Origin: Streptomyces sp. IMTB 2501
GTDB lineage: Bacteria; Actinomycetota; Actinomycetes; Streptomycetales; Streptomycetaceae
DNA length: 64,000 bases
Direction: 5' to 3'
Assembly (NCBI RefSeq): GCF_001953885.1
Contig: NZ_MQUS01000015.1
Coordinates: forward strand, 1-64,000
A program made the translations under genes and the position numbers. This document shows positions 42,342-52,387 of this stretch, piece by piece. Below the pieces are notes generated by a model that did no database searches, was not told where the DNA came from, and was given only the letters and a program-made list of their open reading frames with translations. Numbering within the stretch: the stretch's first letter is position 1; each line of letters opens with the position of its first letter.

Positions 42342-43636
42342 CGGGGTGCCCCGGAGACCGGCTGCCGGCCCCGCAGCTCGTACGGCGTCTCGTCGGCGGT
42401 GACCGTGGGATGCCAGCCGTAGCGGCCCAGCGCGCGGGCGAGCGCGCCGACCATCCGGGGGTCGAACTGCGTGCCCGCGCAGCGCTCCAGCTCGGCGACG
42501 GCCGCCTCGACGGGCCGGGCCCTGCGGTAGGAGCGGGTGGAGGTCATGGCGTCGAAGGCGTCGGCGACGGCGACGACCCGGGCGCACTCGGGGATCTGGG
42601 TGGCGACGAGGCCGTACGGGTAGCCGGTGCCGTCGAGGCGTTCGTGGTGGTGCAGGATCGCGGCGCGGGCCTCGCCGAGGAAGGAGATCCCGCGGACCAT
42701 CTCATGGCCGTACTCGGGGTGCAGTTCGATGATCCGGCGTTCCTCGGGGGTGAGCGGGCCGTCCTTGCGCAGCAGCCGGGTGGGGACGCCGAGCTTGCCG
42801 ACGTCGTGCAGGATGCCGGCGAAGCGCAGCACCTCGACGCGGTCGTCGTCCATGCCGAGTTCGCGGGCGATCATCACGGAGGCCTGTCCGACGCGTTCGC
42901 TGTGGCCGCGGGTGTAGCCGTCCTTGATGTCGACGGCCTGCACGAGGGCGCGGATGGTGGCCTGGTGGGCGGCGCGTTCGCGGTGGTACTGGGCGAAGAT
43001 CCACCAGGACACGCACATCGGCAGCAGCACGAGCAGGGCCGCGACCGGGCCGTACGGGCTGCGCCACAGCACGGCCATCATCAGCCCGGCGAGTCCGTGC
43101 ACCGCGACCGGCGCGAGCGAGCGGGACAGCAGCCCGCGCCAGGCCCGGTGCAGCGGGACACCCAGGGCGACCGCGCGGATACCGCCGTCGAGGACGGTGA
43201 GGATCAGACAGAAGGCGAGGACGGCCGCGCCGACGGGCAGCAGCGCGTACGGGAAGTGACAGTCGACGACGGCGTTCCGGCCGCCGAGCGCCCAGTGCAC
43301 CTGGGCGGCTCCCCACACGGCGAGCGCGGGCCGCGCGGCCCGCCACACGCGCCGCTGCGGCGCGGGCCGGTTCGCGACCGGGGTGAGCAGGGCCGCGGGC
43401 AGCGGGACGAGCGCGGCGGCCGGCGGGGGCAGCAGGAACGCCCCGGCGAGCAGGACGGGGTAGAAGGTCCCGCCGAAGCGGCGGCGTACGACGTGCTCGC
43501 AGCCGGCGTAGAGCGCGGAGAGCAGGCCGAGCGCCCACCAAGGGGCGCGGATCGTCGGCAGCGGCAACAGGCAGAGCAGCGCCAGCAGGGCGACGGCGAC
43601 CACATAGCCGCGCGCCCGCGCCGAAACCGCCTCCAT
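42338..43636 (-). CDS. membrane HD-GYP domain protein
   Basis: 432 residues with about seven membrane helices (1-225) followed by an HD-GYP domain: DIKDGYTRGHSERVG, ILHDVGKLGVPTRLL (HD pair), HPEYGHEMV, ILHHHERLDGTGYPYGL (the GYP loop) and ADAFDAMTSTRSYR. Such domains hydrolyse cyclic dinucleotides in other bacteria; in Streptomyces the membrane forms are uncharacterised. ATG 43636; first gene of a coupled pair. No GGDEF/EAL domains are attached. Confidence 0.87.
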   Translation of the reverse strand: MEAVSARARGYVVAVALLALLCLLPLPTIRAPWWALGLLSALYAGCEHVVRRRFGGTFYPVLLAGAFLLPPPAAALVPLPAALLTPVANRPAPQRRVWRAARPALAVWGAAQVHWALGGRNAVVDCHFPYALLPVGAAVLAFCLILTVLDGGIRAVALGVPLHRAWRGLLSRSLAPVAVHGLAGLMMAVLWRSPYGPVAALLVLLPMCVSWWIFAQYHRERAAHQATIRALVQAVDIKDGYTRGHSERVGQASVMIARELGMDDDRVEVLRFAGILHDVGKLGVPTRLLRKDGPLTPEERRIIELHPEYGHEMVRGISFLGEARAAILHHHERLDGTGYPYGLVATQIPECARVVAVADAFDAMTSTRSYRRARPVEAAVAELERCAGTQFDPRMVGALARALGRYGWHPTVTADETPYELRGRQPVSGAPR

Positions 43637-43753
43637 CGCCCGCCCTCCCCGACCATGCCTGTCCGGGCTCGGAGCCTAGGGCGGGAATCGGGGGTGCAGG
43701 GCTTATGACCTGAGGATTAGCACGTTCGGGTGACGGGAGCGGTGACCCGGTGC

Positions 43754-44052
43754 TCAGCCGTCCTGCGGGGTGGCGGTGATGTCGTGCTCCGGCACGGTCT
43801 GGCCGGAGCGGATCAGATCGATGCGCCCCATGACCTTGGCGCGCAGGTCCGCGGGCACGTCGTCATGCCCGCAGCACCGCTTGACCAGCTTCTTCACGGC
43901 CTGCTCCAGGCCGTACTTCTCCAGGCACGGAGAGCATTCCTCGAAGTGGTGCCGGAACTTGTCCCGGTCGACGTCCGGCATCTCGCTGTCGAGGAACTCG
44001 TACAGGTGGTCGAGGACCTCACTGCAGTCCGTCTCGTGCGGCTCTCCGCAGC

Positions 44053-44056
<4 letters not shown>
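43754..44056 (-). CDS. rsrA: zinc-containing redox anti-sigma factor RsrA
   Basis: Binds SigR in the reduced state; oxidation of its thiols releases zinc and SigR. The 100-residue protein has the ZAS ligands Cys11, His37, Cys41 and Cys44 (HHFEECSPC) plus Cys3, Cys61 and Cys62 (KRCCGHD), the set seen in S. coelicolor RsrA. Its ATG overlaps the sigR stop by 4 nt (ATGA), ensuring stoichiometric synthesis. No clear terminator follows within 100 nt. Confidence 0.96.
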
Positions 44057-44748
<692 letters not shown>

Positions 44749-44972
44749 CTCCTCAAGATCCCGGGCAGGACCGAGACCGGTCCCACTCGATTCGGAGGAT
44801 AGAACACGACCCGTGCCTGCCGCCGCTCGAATAGGAGCAGTCTTGGCCGCGTGGAGCACCGTCCAGTCCAGGTCAGTGCTGCTGCTGCGGGCCGGGCAGA
44901 TGGTCGAACCCATGCGGCGGACTTCCTTCCTCTACGACGTCGGTGCCGAGGCCTCAGCACTTCTGTCCGCCA

Positions 44973-45000
44973 CAACAGTGGTCCGGCGCGGGGCATTCCC
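44973..45000 (-). promoter_or_regulatory. SigR-dependent autoregulatory promoter (sigRp2 type)
   Basis: On the minus strand GGGAAT (45000-44995), an 18-nt spacer and GTTG (44976-44973) match the SigR consensus GGGAAT-N18-GTT. It lies 60 nt upstream of the SigR-prime ATG and 5 nt past the hydrolase stop. Confidence 0.9.
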
Positions 45001-45005
45001 GGCCG

Positions 45006-45632
45006 TCACCCGAGTGACGCGAGCCACTCCGCGACGCTTTCGGTGATGATCTCCAGGGCCCGCTCCTGGGTGATCCCGGCCCGCTTGGGGACCGCGAAGC
45101 CATGATCCCCGTACGCCACCTCGACCAGTTCGTACGAGCCCTTGGGGAATTCCCCCGGCTTCCCGAAGGGATCGTTGCCGCCCTGCACGACCAGCGTGGG
45201 CACCCCGGCCCCGAGCAGTTCCTCGGCGCGGGACTTCTCCGGCTTGCCCGGCGGGTGCAGCGGGAAGCTCAGCGCGAGCACGGCGTGCGCGCCCAGCTCG
45301 GCCGCCGTTCGGCAGGCGACCCGGGCCCCGGCGCTCCGCCCGCCGGAGACCACGGGCAGCTCCATCCCGGCCAGCGCGGGCCAGATACCGCGCCACCCGG
45401 CGTCCAGGGTCTTCGGCGCGGGCGCGACCTTCTTGCCCGCGACCCGCCAGGGCTGCTCGACGAGGGCGACGGTGACGCCGTGCGCGGGCAGCGCGTGGGC
45501 GAGCGCCTGGAGGTCACGGGCCTCGACGCCCCCGCCGGCGCCGTGGCTCACGGCGAGGACCAGCCCGGCGTCCCGTGCCCGGTGCCAGGTGATGCGTGCG
45601 GTTCCCGCGTCGGTCTCGACAATCTCGATCAC
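45006..45632 (-). CDS. alpha/beta hydrolase (dienelactone hydrolase-like)
   Basis: 208-residue alpha/beta-hydrolase-fold protein. LVLAVSHGAGGGVEARDL holds the oxyanion loop, VVSGGRSAGARVAC contains the nucleophile Ser in G-R-S-A-G, VPTLVVQGGNDPFGKP gives the acidic residue and VAYGDHGFAVPK the His. The family (KANL3/Tex30-like) has no firm substrate. GTG 45632 lies 1 nt past the SRAP gene stop (45634), indicating an operon with it. It directly precedes sigR and may share read-through. Confidence 0.85.
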   Translation of the reverse strand: MIEIVETDAGTARITWHRARDAGLVLAVSHGAGGGVEARDLQALAHALPAHGVTVALVEQPWRVAGKKVAPAPKTLDAGWRGIWPALAGMELPVVSGGRSAGARVACRTAAELGAHAVLALSFPLHPPGKPEKSRAEELLGAGVPTLVVQGGNDPFGKPGEFPKGSYELVEVAYGDHGFAVPKRAGITQERALEIITESVAEWLASLG

Positions 45633-45633
45633 G

Positions 45634-46449
45634 CTAGAAGAGTGTGCCCTCTTCCGGAGCCGCAAGCTCCTTCAGCAGCTCCGGACCGTTGTTGCGGACG
45701 TTGCTGACGGCGGTGGAGACCGGGTAGGCGCGCATCAGACCGGGCGGGGGCGGGGCCAGCAGCTCGCGCAGGTCGTCGGGGTCGGTGCGGCCCGGGTCGA
45801 GCCAGGCGTCCCAGCGGTCCGGGGTGAGCATCAGCGGCATCCGGGGGTGGATGTCGGCCAGGGCGTTCGGCCCCTCGGCGGGGGCCACGGCCAGCGGCGT
45901 CCGCTCGGCCTCCGTGGTGATCACCGAGCAGGTGACCCACCAGGCCTGCGGATGGTCGTCGGGCAGGGTCCGGTCTCGCCAGAACTCGTACAGACCGGCC
46001 ATCGCGAACACCGAGCCGTCGGCCGGCAGCACGAAGTACGGCTGCTTGCGCGGCCGCTTCTTCTTGCCCTCGACCTCCAGCTCGCGCTCGTCCTTGGCGG
46101 TGACCCACTCGTAGTAGCCGTCGGCGGGCACGATGCAGCGCCGGGCGGCGAAGGCACGCCGGTAGGAGGGCTTCTCGTGCACCGTCTCGGCGCGCGCGTT
46201 GATCATCCGGGCGCCGCCCTCGGGCGTCTTGGCCCAGGACGGCACCAGTCCCCACTTCAGCTTGCGCAGCTGGCGAACCGGACGCGGGGAGTCCGCGTCT
46301 TTCACGGGACGGTCGAGGACGGCGTAGACCTCTTTGGTCGGCGCCACGTTGTAGTCCGGCTCCAGGGTCTCCTCGGGCTCCCACTTCTCGACCTCGAAGA
46401 CTGCTGCGAGATCCTCGGGCCTACGACTCGATGCATACCGTCCGCACAT
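45634..46449 (-). CDS. SRAP-domain abasic-site processing protein (YedK/HMCES type)
   Basis: Protects abasic sites in single-stranded DNA by forming a covalent crosslink through Cys2. The 271-residue product starts MCGRYASS, so Cys2 is exposed after Met removal; MINARAETVHEKPSYRRAF and RCIVPADGYYEW supply the conserved Asn and Glu, and DIHPRMPLML the His. ATG 46449 is fixed by the need for Cys2. In an operon with the hydrolase. An insertion KKKRPRKQ is basic and may contact DNA. Confidence 0.92.
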   Translation of the reverse strand: MCGRYASSRRPEDLAAVFEVEKWEPEETLEPDYNVAPTKEVYAVLDRPVKDADSPRPVRQLRKLKWGLVPSWAKTPEGGARMINARAETVHEKPSYRRAFAARRCIVPADGYYEWVTAKDERELEVEGKKKRPRKQPYFVLPADGSVFAMAGLYEFWRDRTLPDDHPQAWWVTCSVITTEAERTPLAVAPAEGPNALADIHPRMPLMLTPDRWDAWLDPGRTDPDDLRELLAPPPPGLMRAYPVSTAVSNVRNNGPELLKELAAPEEGTLF

Positions 46450-46498
46450 ACATGCCACACTGCCAGACTCCGCACGACCACAGGGAGCCACTCGGAAC

Positions 46499-47221
46499 AT
46501 GGACAGCCTCGCCGCCCTCGCGCTGCCCGACCTCTGGGACCGGCTCACCGGTACCCAGCCCGGCCCCGCCCTGTGGGTGGTGCTCGCCACCCTGGCCGCC
46601 GCGCTCGCCGTCGTCGTGCCGCACGGCCTGTGGCGGATATCGCGCAACGCGATCACCATCGCGCACGAGGGCGGCCACGGGCTGATCGCGCTGCTCACCG
46701 GCCGGCAGCTCACCGGTATCCGGCTGCACTCCGACACCAGCGGCCTCACGGTCAGCCGGGGCAAGCCGTACGGACTGGGCATGATCCTGACGGCCGCCGC
46801 CGGATACACGGCGCCCTCGCTGCTGGGCCTCGGCGGCGCCGCACTGCTGGCCGCGGGCCGCATCACACTGCTGCTGTGGGCGGCGACGGCGCTGCTCGTG
46901 GTGATGCTGGTGATGATCCGCAACGCGTACGGCGTGCTGACCGTGGTGCTGGCCGGGGGTGCCTTCCTGCTGGTGTCCTGGCTGACGGGGCCCCAGGTGC
47001 AGGCGGCGTTCGCGTACGCGGTGGTGTGGTTCCTGCTGTTCGGCGGGGTACGGCCGCCGTTCGAGCTGCAGCTGAAGCGGTCACGGGGTGGCGCCGGGGA
47101 CTCGGACGCGGACCAGCTGTCGCGGCTCACCCACGTACCGGCGGGTCTGTGGCTGTTCCTGTTCCACGCGGTGACCCTGTCCTCGCTGATCGGCGGGGGG
47201 CGCTGGCTGCTGGCGGTGTGA
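46499..47221 (+). CDS. M50-like membrane protein with HEGGH motif
   Basis: Putative intramembrane zinc peptidase of 240 residues with about seven hydrophobic segments. The metal-binding motif HExxH appears as AHEGGHGLIALLTGRQ at about residue 59. The family (M50B-like) is widespread in actinobacteria but its substrates are unknown; the second ligand motif of site-2 proteases is not evident. It is divergent from the SRAP gene with a 49-bp gap. Confidence 0.83.
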   Translation: MDSLAALALPDLWDRLTGTQPGPALWVVLATLAAALAVVVPHGLWRISRNAITIAHEGGHGLIALLTGRQLTGIRLHSDTSGLTVSRGKPYGLGMILTAAAGYTAPSLLGLGGAALLAAGRITLLLWAATALLVVMLVMIRNAYGVLTVVLAGGAFLLVSWLTGPQVQAAFAYAVVWFLLFGGVRPPFELQLKRSRGGAGDSDADQLSRLTHVPAGLWLFLFHAVTLSSLIGGGRWLLAV

Positions 47222-47324
47222 GGGCCGACGGGCGCCGGGCTCCCTGCCCATGCCGCGTTTTCGTCGGGATTTCGGCGCTTTTGATCGAGATCTCCGGTCG
47301 TCCCCAGCCACTAAAGTGGGGCGC

Positions 47325-48641
47325 ATGACCGTTAACCCCGCACACTCCGCCCTCTGGCCCGCCCCGCACGCGAGCGGAGCCGTCGACGCGACGGTCCACG
47401 TGCCCGGGTCCAAGTCGGTCACCAACCGCGCGCTGGTGTTGGCCGCCCTCGCCTCCGAGCCCGGCTGGCTGCGCCGCCCGCTGCGCTCCCGCGACACCCT
47501 GCTGATGGCCGGTGCCCTCAGGGCCATGGGCGTGGAGATCGAGGAGGGGGTCGGCCCCGACGGCACCGGCGAGGCCTGGCGGGTGCTGCCGACGGGCCTG
47601 CACGGGCCGGCCACGGTCGACGTCGGTAACGCCGGCACGGTGATGCGCTTCCTGCCGCCGGTGGCCGCGCTGGCCGACGGCCCCATCCGGTTCGACGGCG
47701 ACCCGCGGTCGTACGAGCGCCCCCTGCACGGCGTGATCGACGCGCTGCGGCAGCTCGGCGCCCGGATCGACGACGACGGCCGGGGCGCGCTGCCGCTGAC
47801 CGTGCACGGCGGCGGGGCCCTGGACGGCGGCCCGGTGTCGGTCGACGCGTCCTCGTCCTCCCAGTTCGTGTCGGCGCTGCTGCTGTCCGGCCCGCGCTTC
47901 AACCAGGGCGTCGAGGTCCGGCACACGGGCGCGACCCTGCCCTCCCTGCCGCACATCCGGATGACCGTCGACATGCTGCGCGCGGTCGGCGCCCAGGTGG
48001 ACACCCCGGAGTCGGGCGGCGAGCCGAACGTGTGGCGGGTGACGCCGGGCGCGCTGCTCGGCCGGGACCTGACGATCGAGCCGGACCTGTCCAACGCCCA
48101 GCCGTTCCTGGCGGCGGCCCTGGTCACCGGCGGCAAGGTGCTGATCCCGGACTGGCCGGAGCGCACCACCCAGCCGGGCGACCGGCTGCGGGAGATCTTC
48201 ACGGAGATGGGCGGCTCCTGCGAACTCACCGAGTTCGGGCTGGTGTTCACCGGTTCGGGCGCCGTCCACGGCATCGACGTGGACCTGGGCGACGTCGGCG
48301 AGCTGACCCCCGGCATCGCGGCCGTCGCGGCCCTCGCCGGGTCCCCCTCGACCCTGCGGGGCGTGGCGCATCTGCGGCTGCACGAGACGGACCGGCTGGC
48401 CGCGCTCACCAAGGAGATCAACGAACTGGGCGGTGACGTCACCGAGACCGCCGACGGCCTGCACATCCGCCCGCGCCGGCTGCACGGCGGCGTCTTCCAC
48501 ACCTACGAGGACCACCGCATGGCGACCGCCGGCGCGATCATCGGCCTGGCGGTCGAGGGCGTGCAGATCGAGAACGTGGCGACGACGGCGAAGACCCTGC
48601 CGGACTTCCCCGAGCTGTGGACCGGGATGCTCGGGCAGTAG
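47325..48641 (+). CDS. aroA: 3-phosphoshikimate 1-carboxyvinyltransferase (EPSP synthase)
   Basis: Sixth step of the shikimate pathway, joining phosphoenolpyruvate and shikimate-3-phosphate. The 438-residue protein has PGSKSVTNRALVLAAL, the PEP-binding GNAGTVMRFLPP, PRSYERPLHGVI and the C-terminal LHETDRLAALTKEI and YEDHRMATA. It is intact and of normal length. rsgA follows after 9 bp, so they share a transcript. Confidence 0.96.
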   Translation: MTVNPAHSALWPAPHASGAVDATVHVPGSKSVTNRALVLAALASEPGWLRRPLRSRDTLLMAGALRAMGVEIEEGVGPDGTGEAWRVLPTGLHGPATVDVGNAGTVMRFLPPVAALADGPIRFDGDPRSYERPLHGVIDALRQLGARIDDDGRGALPLTVHGGGALDGGPVSVDASSSSQFVSALLLSGPRFNQGVEVRHTGATLPSLPHIRMTVDMLRAVGAQVDTPESGGEPNVWRVTPGALLGRDLTIEPDLSNAQPFLAAALVTGGKVLIPDWPERTTQPGDRLREIFTEMGGSCELTEFGLVFTGSGAVHGIDVDLGDVGELTPGIAAVAALAGSPSTLRGVAHLRLHETDRLAALTKEINELGGDVTETADGLHIRPRRLHGGVFHTYEDHRMATAGAIIGLAVEGVQIENVATTAKTLPDFPELWTGMLGQ

Positions 48642-48650
48642 GGACACGCC

Positions 48651-49661
48651 ATGCGCCGCTACGGCAAGCACACCGACGAGGACGACATCCGCAGCCGTCC
48701 CAACCGCAAGGGCAACCGGCCGCGTACGAACATCCGGCCCAAGCACGAGGACGCGGCCGAGGGCATGGTCCTCACGGTCGACCGGGGCCGGCTGACCTGC
48801 CTGGTCGAGGACCGGACCGTGATGGCGATGAAGGCCCGCGAGCTGGGCCGCAAGGCGGCGGTGGTCGGGGACCGGGTGGCCCTGGTCGGCGATCTGACCG
48901 GCAAGAAGGACACGCTGGCCCGGATCGTCCGGATCGAGGAGCGCGCCTCGCTGCTGCGCCGTACCGCCGACGACGACGATCCGTACGAGCGGGTGGTGGT
49001 GGCGAACGCGGACCAGCTGGCGATCGTCACCGCCCTGGCCGATCCGGAACCCCGCCCCCGTCTGATCGACCGCTGTCTGGTCGCCGCCTACGACGGCGGC
49101 CTGGAGCCGCTGCTGGTGATGACCAAGTCGGACCTGGCCCCGCCGGACAAGCTGCTGGAGCTGTACGGCGACCTGGACATCCCGTACGTCGTCACCAGCC
49201 GCGACGAGCTGGAGAACGGGGACGCGGCGGACCGGGTGCGCCGGCACCTGGACGGCCGGATCACCGCGTTCGTGGGCCACTCGGGCGTCGGCAAGACGAC
49301 GCTGGTGAACGCGCTGGTCCCGGAGGACCGACGGCGTACGACCGGGCATGTCAACGCGGTGACGGGCCGCGGCCGGCACACCACGACCTCGGCGCTCGCG
49401 CTGCCGCTCACGGTGATGGACGGCTGGGTCATCGACACCCCGGGCGTCCGCTCCTTCGGCCTCGCGCACATCGACCCGTCCCGGGTCATCCACGCGTTTC
49501 CGGATCTGGAGCCGGGCACGGAGGGCTGCCCGCGCGCGTGCAGTCACGACGAGCCGGACTGCGCGCTGGACGCGTGGGTCGAACAGGGGCATGCGGACCC
49601 TGCCCGGCTGTACTCGCTGCGCCGGCTGCTGGCCACGCGGGAACGCAAGGAGGGCGACTGA
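48651..49661 (+). CDS. rsgA: ribosome small-subunit-dependent GTPase RsgA
   Basis: Assists 30S subunit maturation. The 336-residue protein has an N-terminal OB-fold (EGMVLTVDRGRLTCLVED), then the circularly permuted GTPase motifs in order G4 (MTKSDL), G1 (GHSGVGKTTLVNAL), G2/G3 (TTTSALALPL, DTPGVRSFG) and a C-terminal zinc-binding segment (CPRACSHDEPDCAL). Nine bp after aroA, the conserved actinobacterial arrangement. Confidence 0.95.
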   Translation: MRRYGKHTDEDDIRSRPNRKGNRPRTNIRPKHEDAAEGMVLTVDRGRLTCLVEDRTVMAMKARELGRKAAVVGDRVALVGDLTGKKDTLARIVRIEERASLLRRTADDDDPYERVVVANADQLAIVTALADPEPRPRLIDRCLVAAYDGGLEPLLVMTKSDLAPPDKLLELYGDLDIPYVVTSRDELENGDAADRVRRHLDGRITAFVGHSGVGKTTLVNALVPEDRRRTTGHVNAVTGRGRHTTTSALALPLTVMDGWVIDTPGVRSFGLAHIDPSRVIHAFPDLEPGTEGCPRACSHDEPDCALDAWVEQGHADPARLYSLRRLLATRERKEGD

Positions 49662-49748
49662 GCGCCTCCTCGTTGTTTGCCGGGGGTCCGGCCCGGTAAG
49701 TGCATAATCGCACCGAGCCGGAGATCCGGATCAACGGGAGGACAGCAC

Positions 49749-50072
49749 ATGGCGTGGCTGCTGGTCATCGTGGCCGGGATTCTGGAGACTGGTTTCGCCG
49801 TGTGCCTCAAGCTCTCGCACGGGTTCACCCGGCTCTGGCCGACGATCGCCTTCGCGTCGTTCGCCCTCGGCAGCTTCGGCCTGCTGACCCTGTCCCTGAA
49901 GAAACTCGACGTCGGCCCCGCGTACGCGGTGTGGACCGGCATCGGTGCCGCCGGCACCGCGATCTACGGCATGGTCTTCCTCGGCGACCTGGTCTCCACC
50001 CTGAAGATCATCTCCATCAGCCTGGTCATCGTCGGGGTGATCGGCCTCCAGCTGTCGGGGTCGACGCACTAG
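49749..50072 (+). CDS. small multidrug resistance (SMR) family transporter
   Basis: 107-residue four-helix antiporter. The essential membrane Glu is in VAGILETGFAVCLKLSHGF (residue 13), and AYAVWTGIGAAGTAIYGMVFLGD is the SMR signature of helices 3-4. The SugE/Gdx (guanidinium) subtype is most similar by these motifs, though typical Trp residues of helix 1 are missing. ATG 49749 with GGGAGG upstream. I find no guanidine riboswitch in the 87-bp leader. A TetR gene lies downstream. Confidence 0.88.
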   Translation: MAWLLVIVAGILETGFAVCLKLSHGFTRLWPTIAFASFALGSFGLLTLSLKKLDVGPAYAVWTGIGAAGTAIYGMVFLGDLVSTLKIISISLVIVGVIGLQLSGSTH

Positions 50073-50103
50073 GCAGGAGCCGCAGCGCCGGCAAGCGGCC
50101 CGT

Positions 50104-50769
50104 CCCCCGCCCGGCTACAGCACCTCGCGCACCCTCGGAAAGTGCCAGGCGATCCAGCACGCCATCGACCGCAAAGGCATCGACGAGGCCTTCGCCAAGG
50201 ACCTCTCCTTCGAACTGAAGCCCCTCGGCAACCACTTCTTCATGCCCAACCAGAAGGGCCACCGGGACACCTCCGGCGGATACGCCGACTACGTCCTCGG
50301 CTCCGGCGGCAACGCCGCCCGGACCGACCAGGCCGAGCTGGTGCAGCAGCAGCTCGCGCAGGCCGGGGTGAAGGTCGAGCTGAAGAAGGTGCCGGCGAAC
50401 GACTACTTCAACCAGTGCGTGAACCGCGGCAACTTCGACCTGACCAGCTTCCGCAACGTCGACGCCGTCTCCCCGTCCATGCTCACCCCGGTCTTCGTCC
50501 GGCCCAAGGACGGCAACCTCTTCCAGAACTTCGGGTCGGTCGGCTCCCCGGAGACCGACGCGCTGCTGAAGAAGGCGGGCGAGACCACCGACCCGGCCTC
50601 GGCGACCGCCCTCTGCAACCAGGCCGACGCCGAGATCTGGCGCCTCGCCCACTCCATCGAGCTCTACCAGCGTCCCCAGATCCTCGCGGTCCGCCACGGC
50701 CTGGCCAACTACGGCGCACTGGGCCTGGCGGACATCGACTGCACGAAGGCGGGCTGGCTGAAGAAGTAG
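50104..50769 (+). pseudogene. family 5 peptide-binding ABC lipoprotein, C-terminal remnant
   Basis: Only the last about 220 codons of a family 5 (oligopeptide) substrate-binding protein remain; the intact family is about 550 residues. Recognisable blocks are CQAIQHAIDRKGIDEAF, LGNHFFMPNQKGH, AELVQQQLAQAGVKVELKKVP and QADAEIWRLAHSIELYQRP, ending TKAGWLKK. The N-terminus with signal peptide is missing, and an internal segment of about 30-40 residues between NQKGH and AELVQ also seems lost. It begins within 30 bp of the SMR stop, so a deletion joined the two. Confidence 0.85.
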
Positions 50770-50794
50770 GCAGAAGGCGGGGGCGCCGGACGGA

Positions 50795-51403
50795 TCACAC
50801 CGCCTCGCGGGGGACGACCGCCCGGACCATCTCCGCCATGCCGCCGCCCTCCGCCGGCGGTGCCGCGACGCAGGACAGGGCGAGGCGTACGACCATTTCG
50901 CAGGGGCGGGTCAGCTCGGCGGTGTCGGCACAGGTGGCGGTGGGGCCCGTCAGGACGGCGACCGCGCGGTCCCGCACGATCCGTACGAAGTCGCGGGGCG
51001 TCGGCAGCGGCCCGTCCGCGCGGCGCTGCGCCGGAACCGAGGAGGCGGACGGCACGGCGGCGAGCGGCGGGGCGGGGAGCCGTTCGCTCCAGCAGCCGGT
51101 GAGCATGGCCCGTATCAGCGCGTTCTCCCGGGCGGCGGAGCTGGTCCACTCGACCACGGCCGTGAGCCGTTCCCGTGGCTCGCCCGGACCGGCGAGCGCC
51201 CGCTCGACCCCGGCCAGATAGCCGTCGGCCTCCCGCCGCACCAGCGCCCGGGCCAGCCCGTCCTTGCTGCCGAACTCGTTGTACAGAGTCTGCCGGGACA
51301 CTCCGGCCGCCGCGGCCACGTCGACCATCCGCACCGCGGACCACGGCCGGCGCGCCAGGGCCGTATAGGCGGCGTCCAGCAGGGACTCCCGGGCAGCAGG
51401 CAT
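50795..51403 (-). CDS. TetR-family transcriptional regulator
   Basis: 202-residue repressor with the helix-turn-helix RMVDVAAAAGVSRQTLYNEFGSKDGLARALV (about residues 25-55) and a helical ligand domain. GGGAGG lies 5 nt before ATG 51403 (a second ATG directly upstream is too close to it). It likely controls the SMR transporter or a gene lost with the pseudogene between them; the target is inferred from context only. Confidence 0.87.
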   Translation of the reverse strand: MPAARESLLDAAYTALARRPWSAVRMVDVAAAAGVSRQTLYNEFGSKDGLARALVRREADGYLAGVERALAGPGEPRERLTAVVEWTSSAARENALIRAMLTGCWSERLPAPPLAAVPSASSVPAQRRADGPLPTPRDFVRIVRDRAVAVLTGPTATCADTAELTRPCEMVVRLALSCVAAPPAEGGGMAEMVRAVVPREAV

Positions 51404-51586
51404 CATCGCCTCCCTGGGCAGAGCGACTCTGCGCCCAGATTTGACGCGCCGGTATGCACTGTCAAGGGTTTCCGTACCCCGATCACACGTATCTTTACGC
51501 CGCCAGCAGCAGCGCACGACACCAGTCAGCGCGCCACCCCCGCCCCTAGTGGCTCCGGCACCCGCCCGACAGATACCGTGCCCTAC

Positions 51587-52387
51587 ATGCCGGACTACCT
51601 CGACGACCTGCGCCTCGCCCACGTCCTCGCGGACGCCGCGGACGCCACCACCATGGCCCGCTTCAAGGCCCTCGACCTGAAGGTCGAGACGAAGCCGGAC
51701 ATGACCCCGGTGAGCGAAGCGGACAAGGCAGCGGAGGAACTCATCCGCGGCCAGCTCCAGCGCGCCCGCCCGAGGGACGCGATCCTCGGCGAGGAGTACG
51801 GCGTCGAGGGCACCGGTCCCCGCCGCTGGGTGATCGACCCCATCGACGGCACCAAGAACTACGTCCGCGGCGTTCCCGTCTGGGCGACGCTCATCTCCCT
51901 GATGGAGGCGGGCGAGGACGGCTTCCAGCCCGTCGTGGGCCTCGTCTCCGCCCCCGCCCTGGGCCGCCGCTGGTGGGCCGCGAAGGGGTACGGCGCGTTC
52001 ACCGGCCGCAGCCTGACCTCGGCGAACCGCGTCCATGTCTCCAGCGTCGGCAAGCTCACGGACGCCTCCTTCGCGTACTCCTCCCTCTCCGGCTGGGAGG
52101 AACAGGGCCGTCTGGGCGGCTTCCTCGACCTCACCCGCGAGGTGTGGCGCACGCGCGCGTACGGCGACTTCTGGCCGTACATGATGGTCGCCGAGGGATC
52201 CGTGGACATCTGCGCGGAGCCGGAGCTGTCGCTCTGGGACATGGCGGCCAACGCGATCATCGTCACGGAGGCGGGCGGCACCTTCACCGGCATCGACGGC
52301 CGCCCTGGCCCGCACAGCGGCAACGCGGCGGCGTCCAACGGCCTGCTGCACGACGAGTTGCTGGGGTATCTCAACCCGCGTCACTGA
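51587..52387 (+). CDS. hisN: histidinol-phosphatase, inositol monophosphatase family
   Basis: Dephosphorylates histidinol phosphate in histidine biosynthesis; the S. coelicolor orthologue of this locus (SCO5208) is the experimentally supported monofunctional enzyme. 266 residues with the Mg-binding motifs AILGEEYG, WVIDPIDGTKNYV and the C-terminal ELSLWDMAANAIIVTEAGG. ATG 51587 chosen over GTG 51578. Monocistronic. Confidence 0.93.
   Translation: MPDYLDDLRLAHVLADAADATTMARFKALDLKVETKPDMTPVSEADKAAEELIRGQLQRARPRDAILGEEYGVEGTGPRRWVIDPIDGTKNYVRGVPVWATLISLMEAGEDGFQPVVGLVSAPALGRRWWAAKGYGAFTGRSLTSANRVHVSSVGKLTDASFAYSSLSGWEEQGRLGGFLDLTREVWRTRAYGDFWPYMMVAEGSVDICAEPELSLWDMAANAIIVTEAGGTFTGIDGRPGPHSGNAAASNGLLHDELLGYLNPRH

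Noticed and set aside
49662..49748. Guanidine riboswitch upstream of the SMR transporter
   Set aside because: None of the conserved ACGR-loop hairpins or ykkC-III elements can be found in the short leader.
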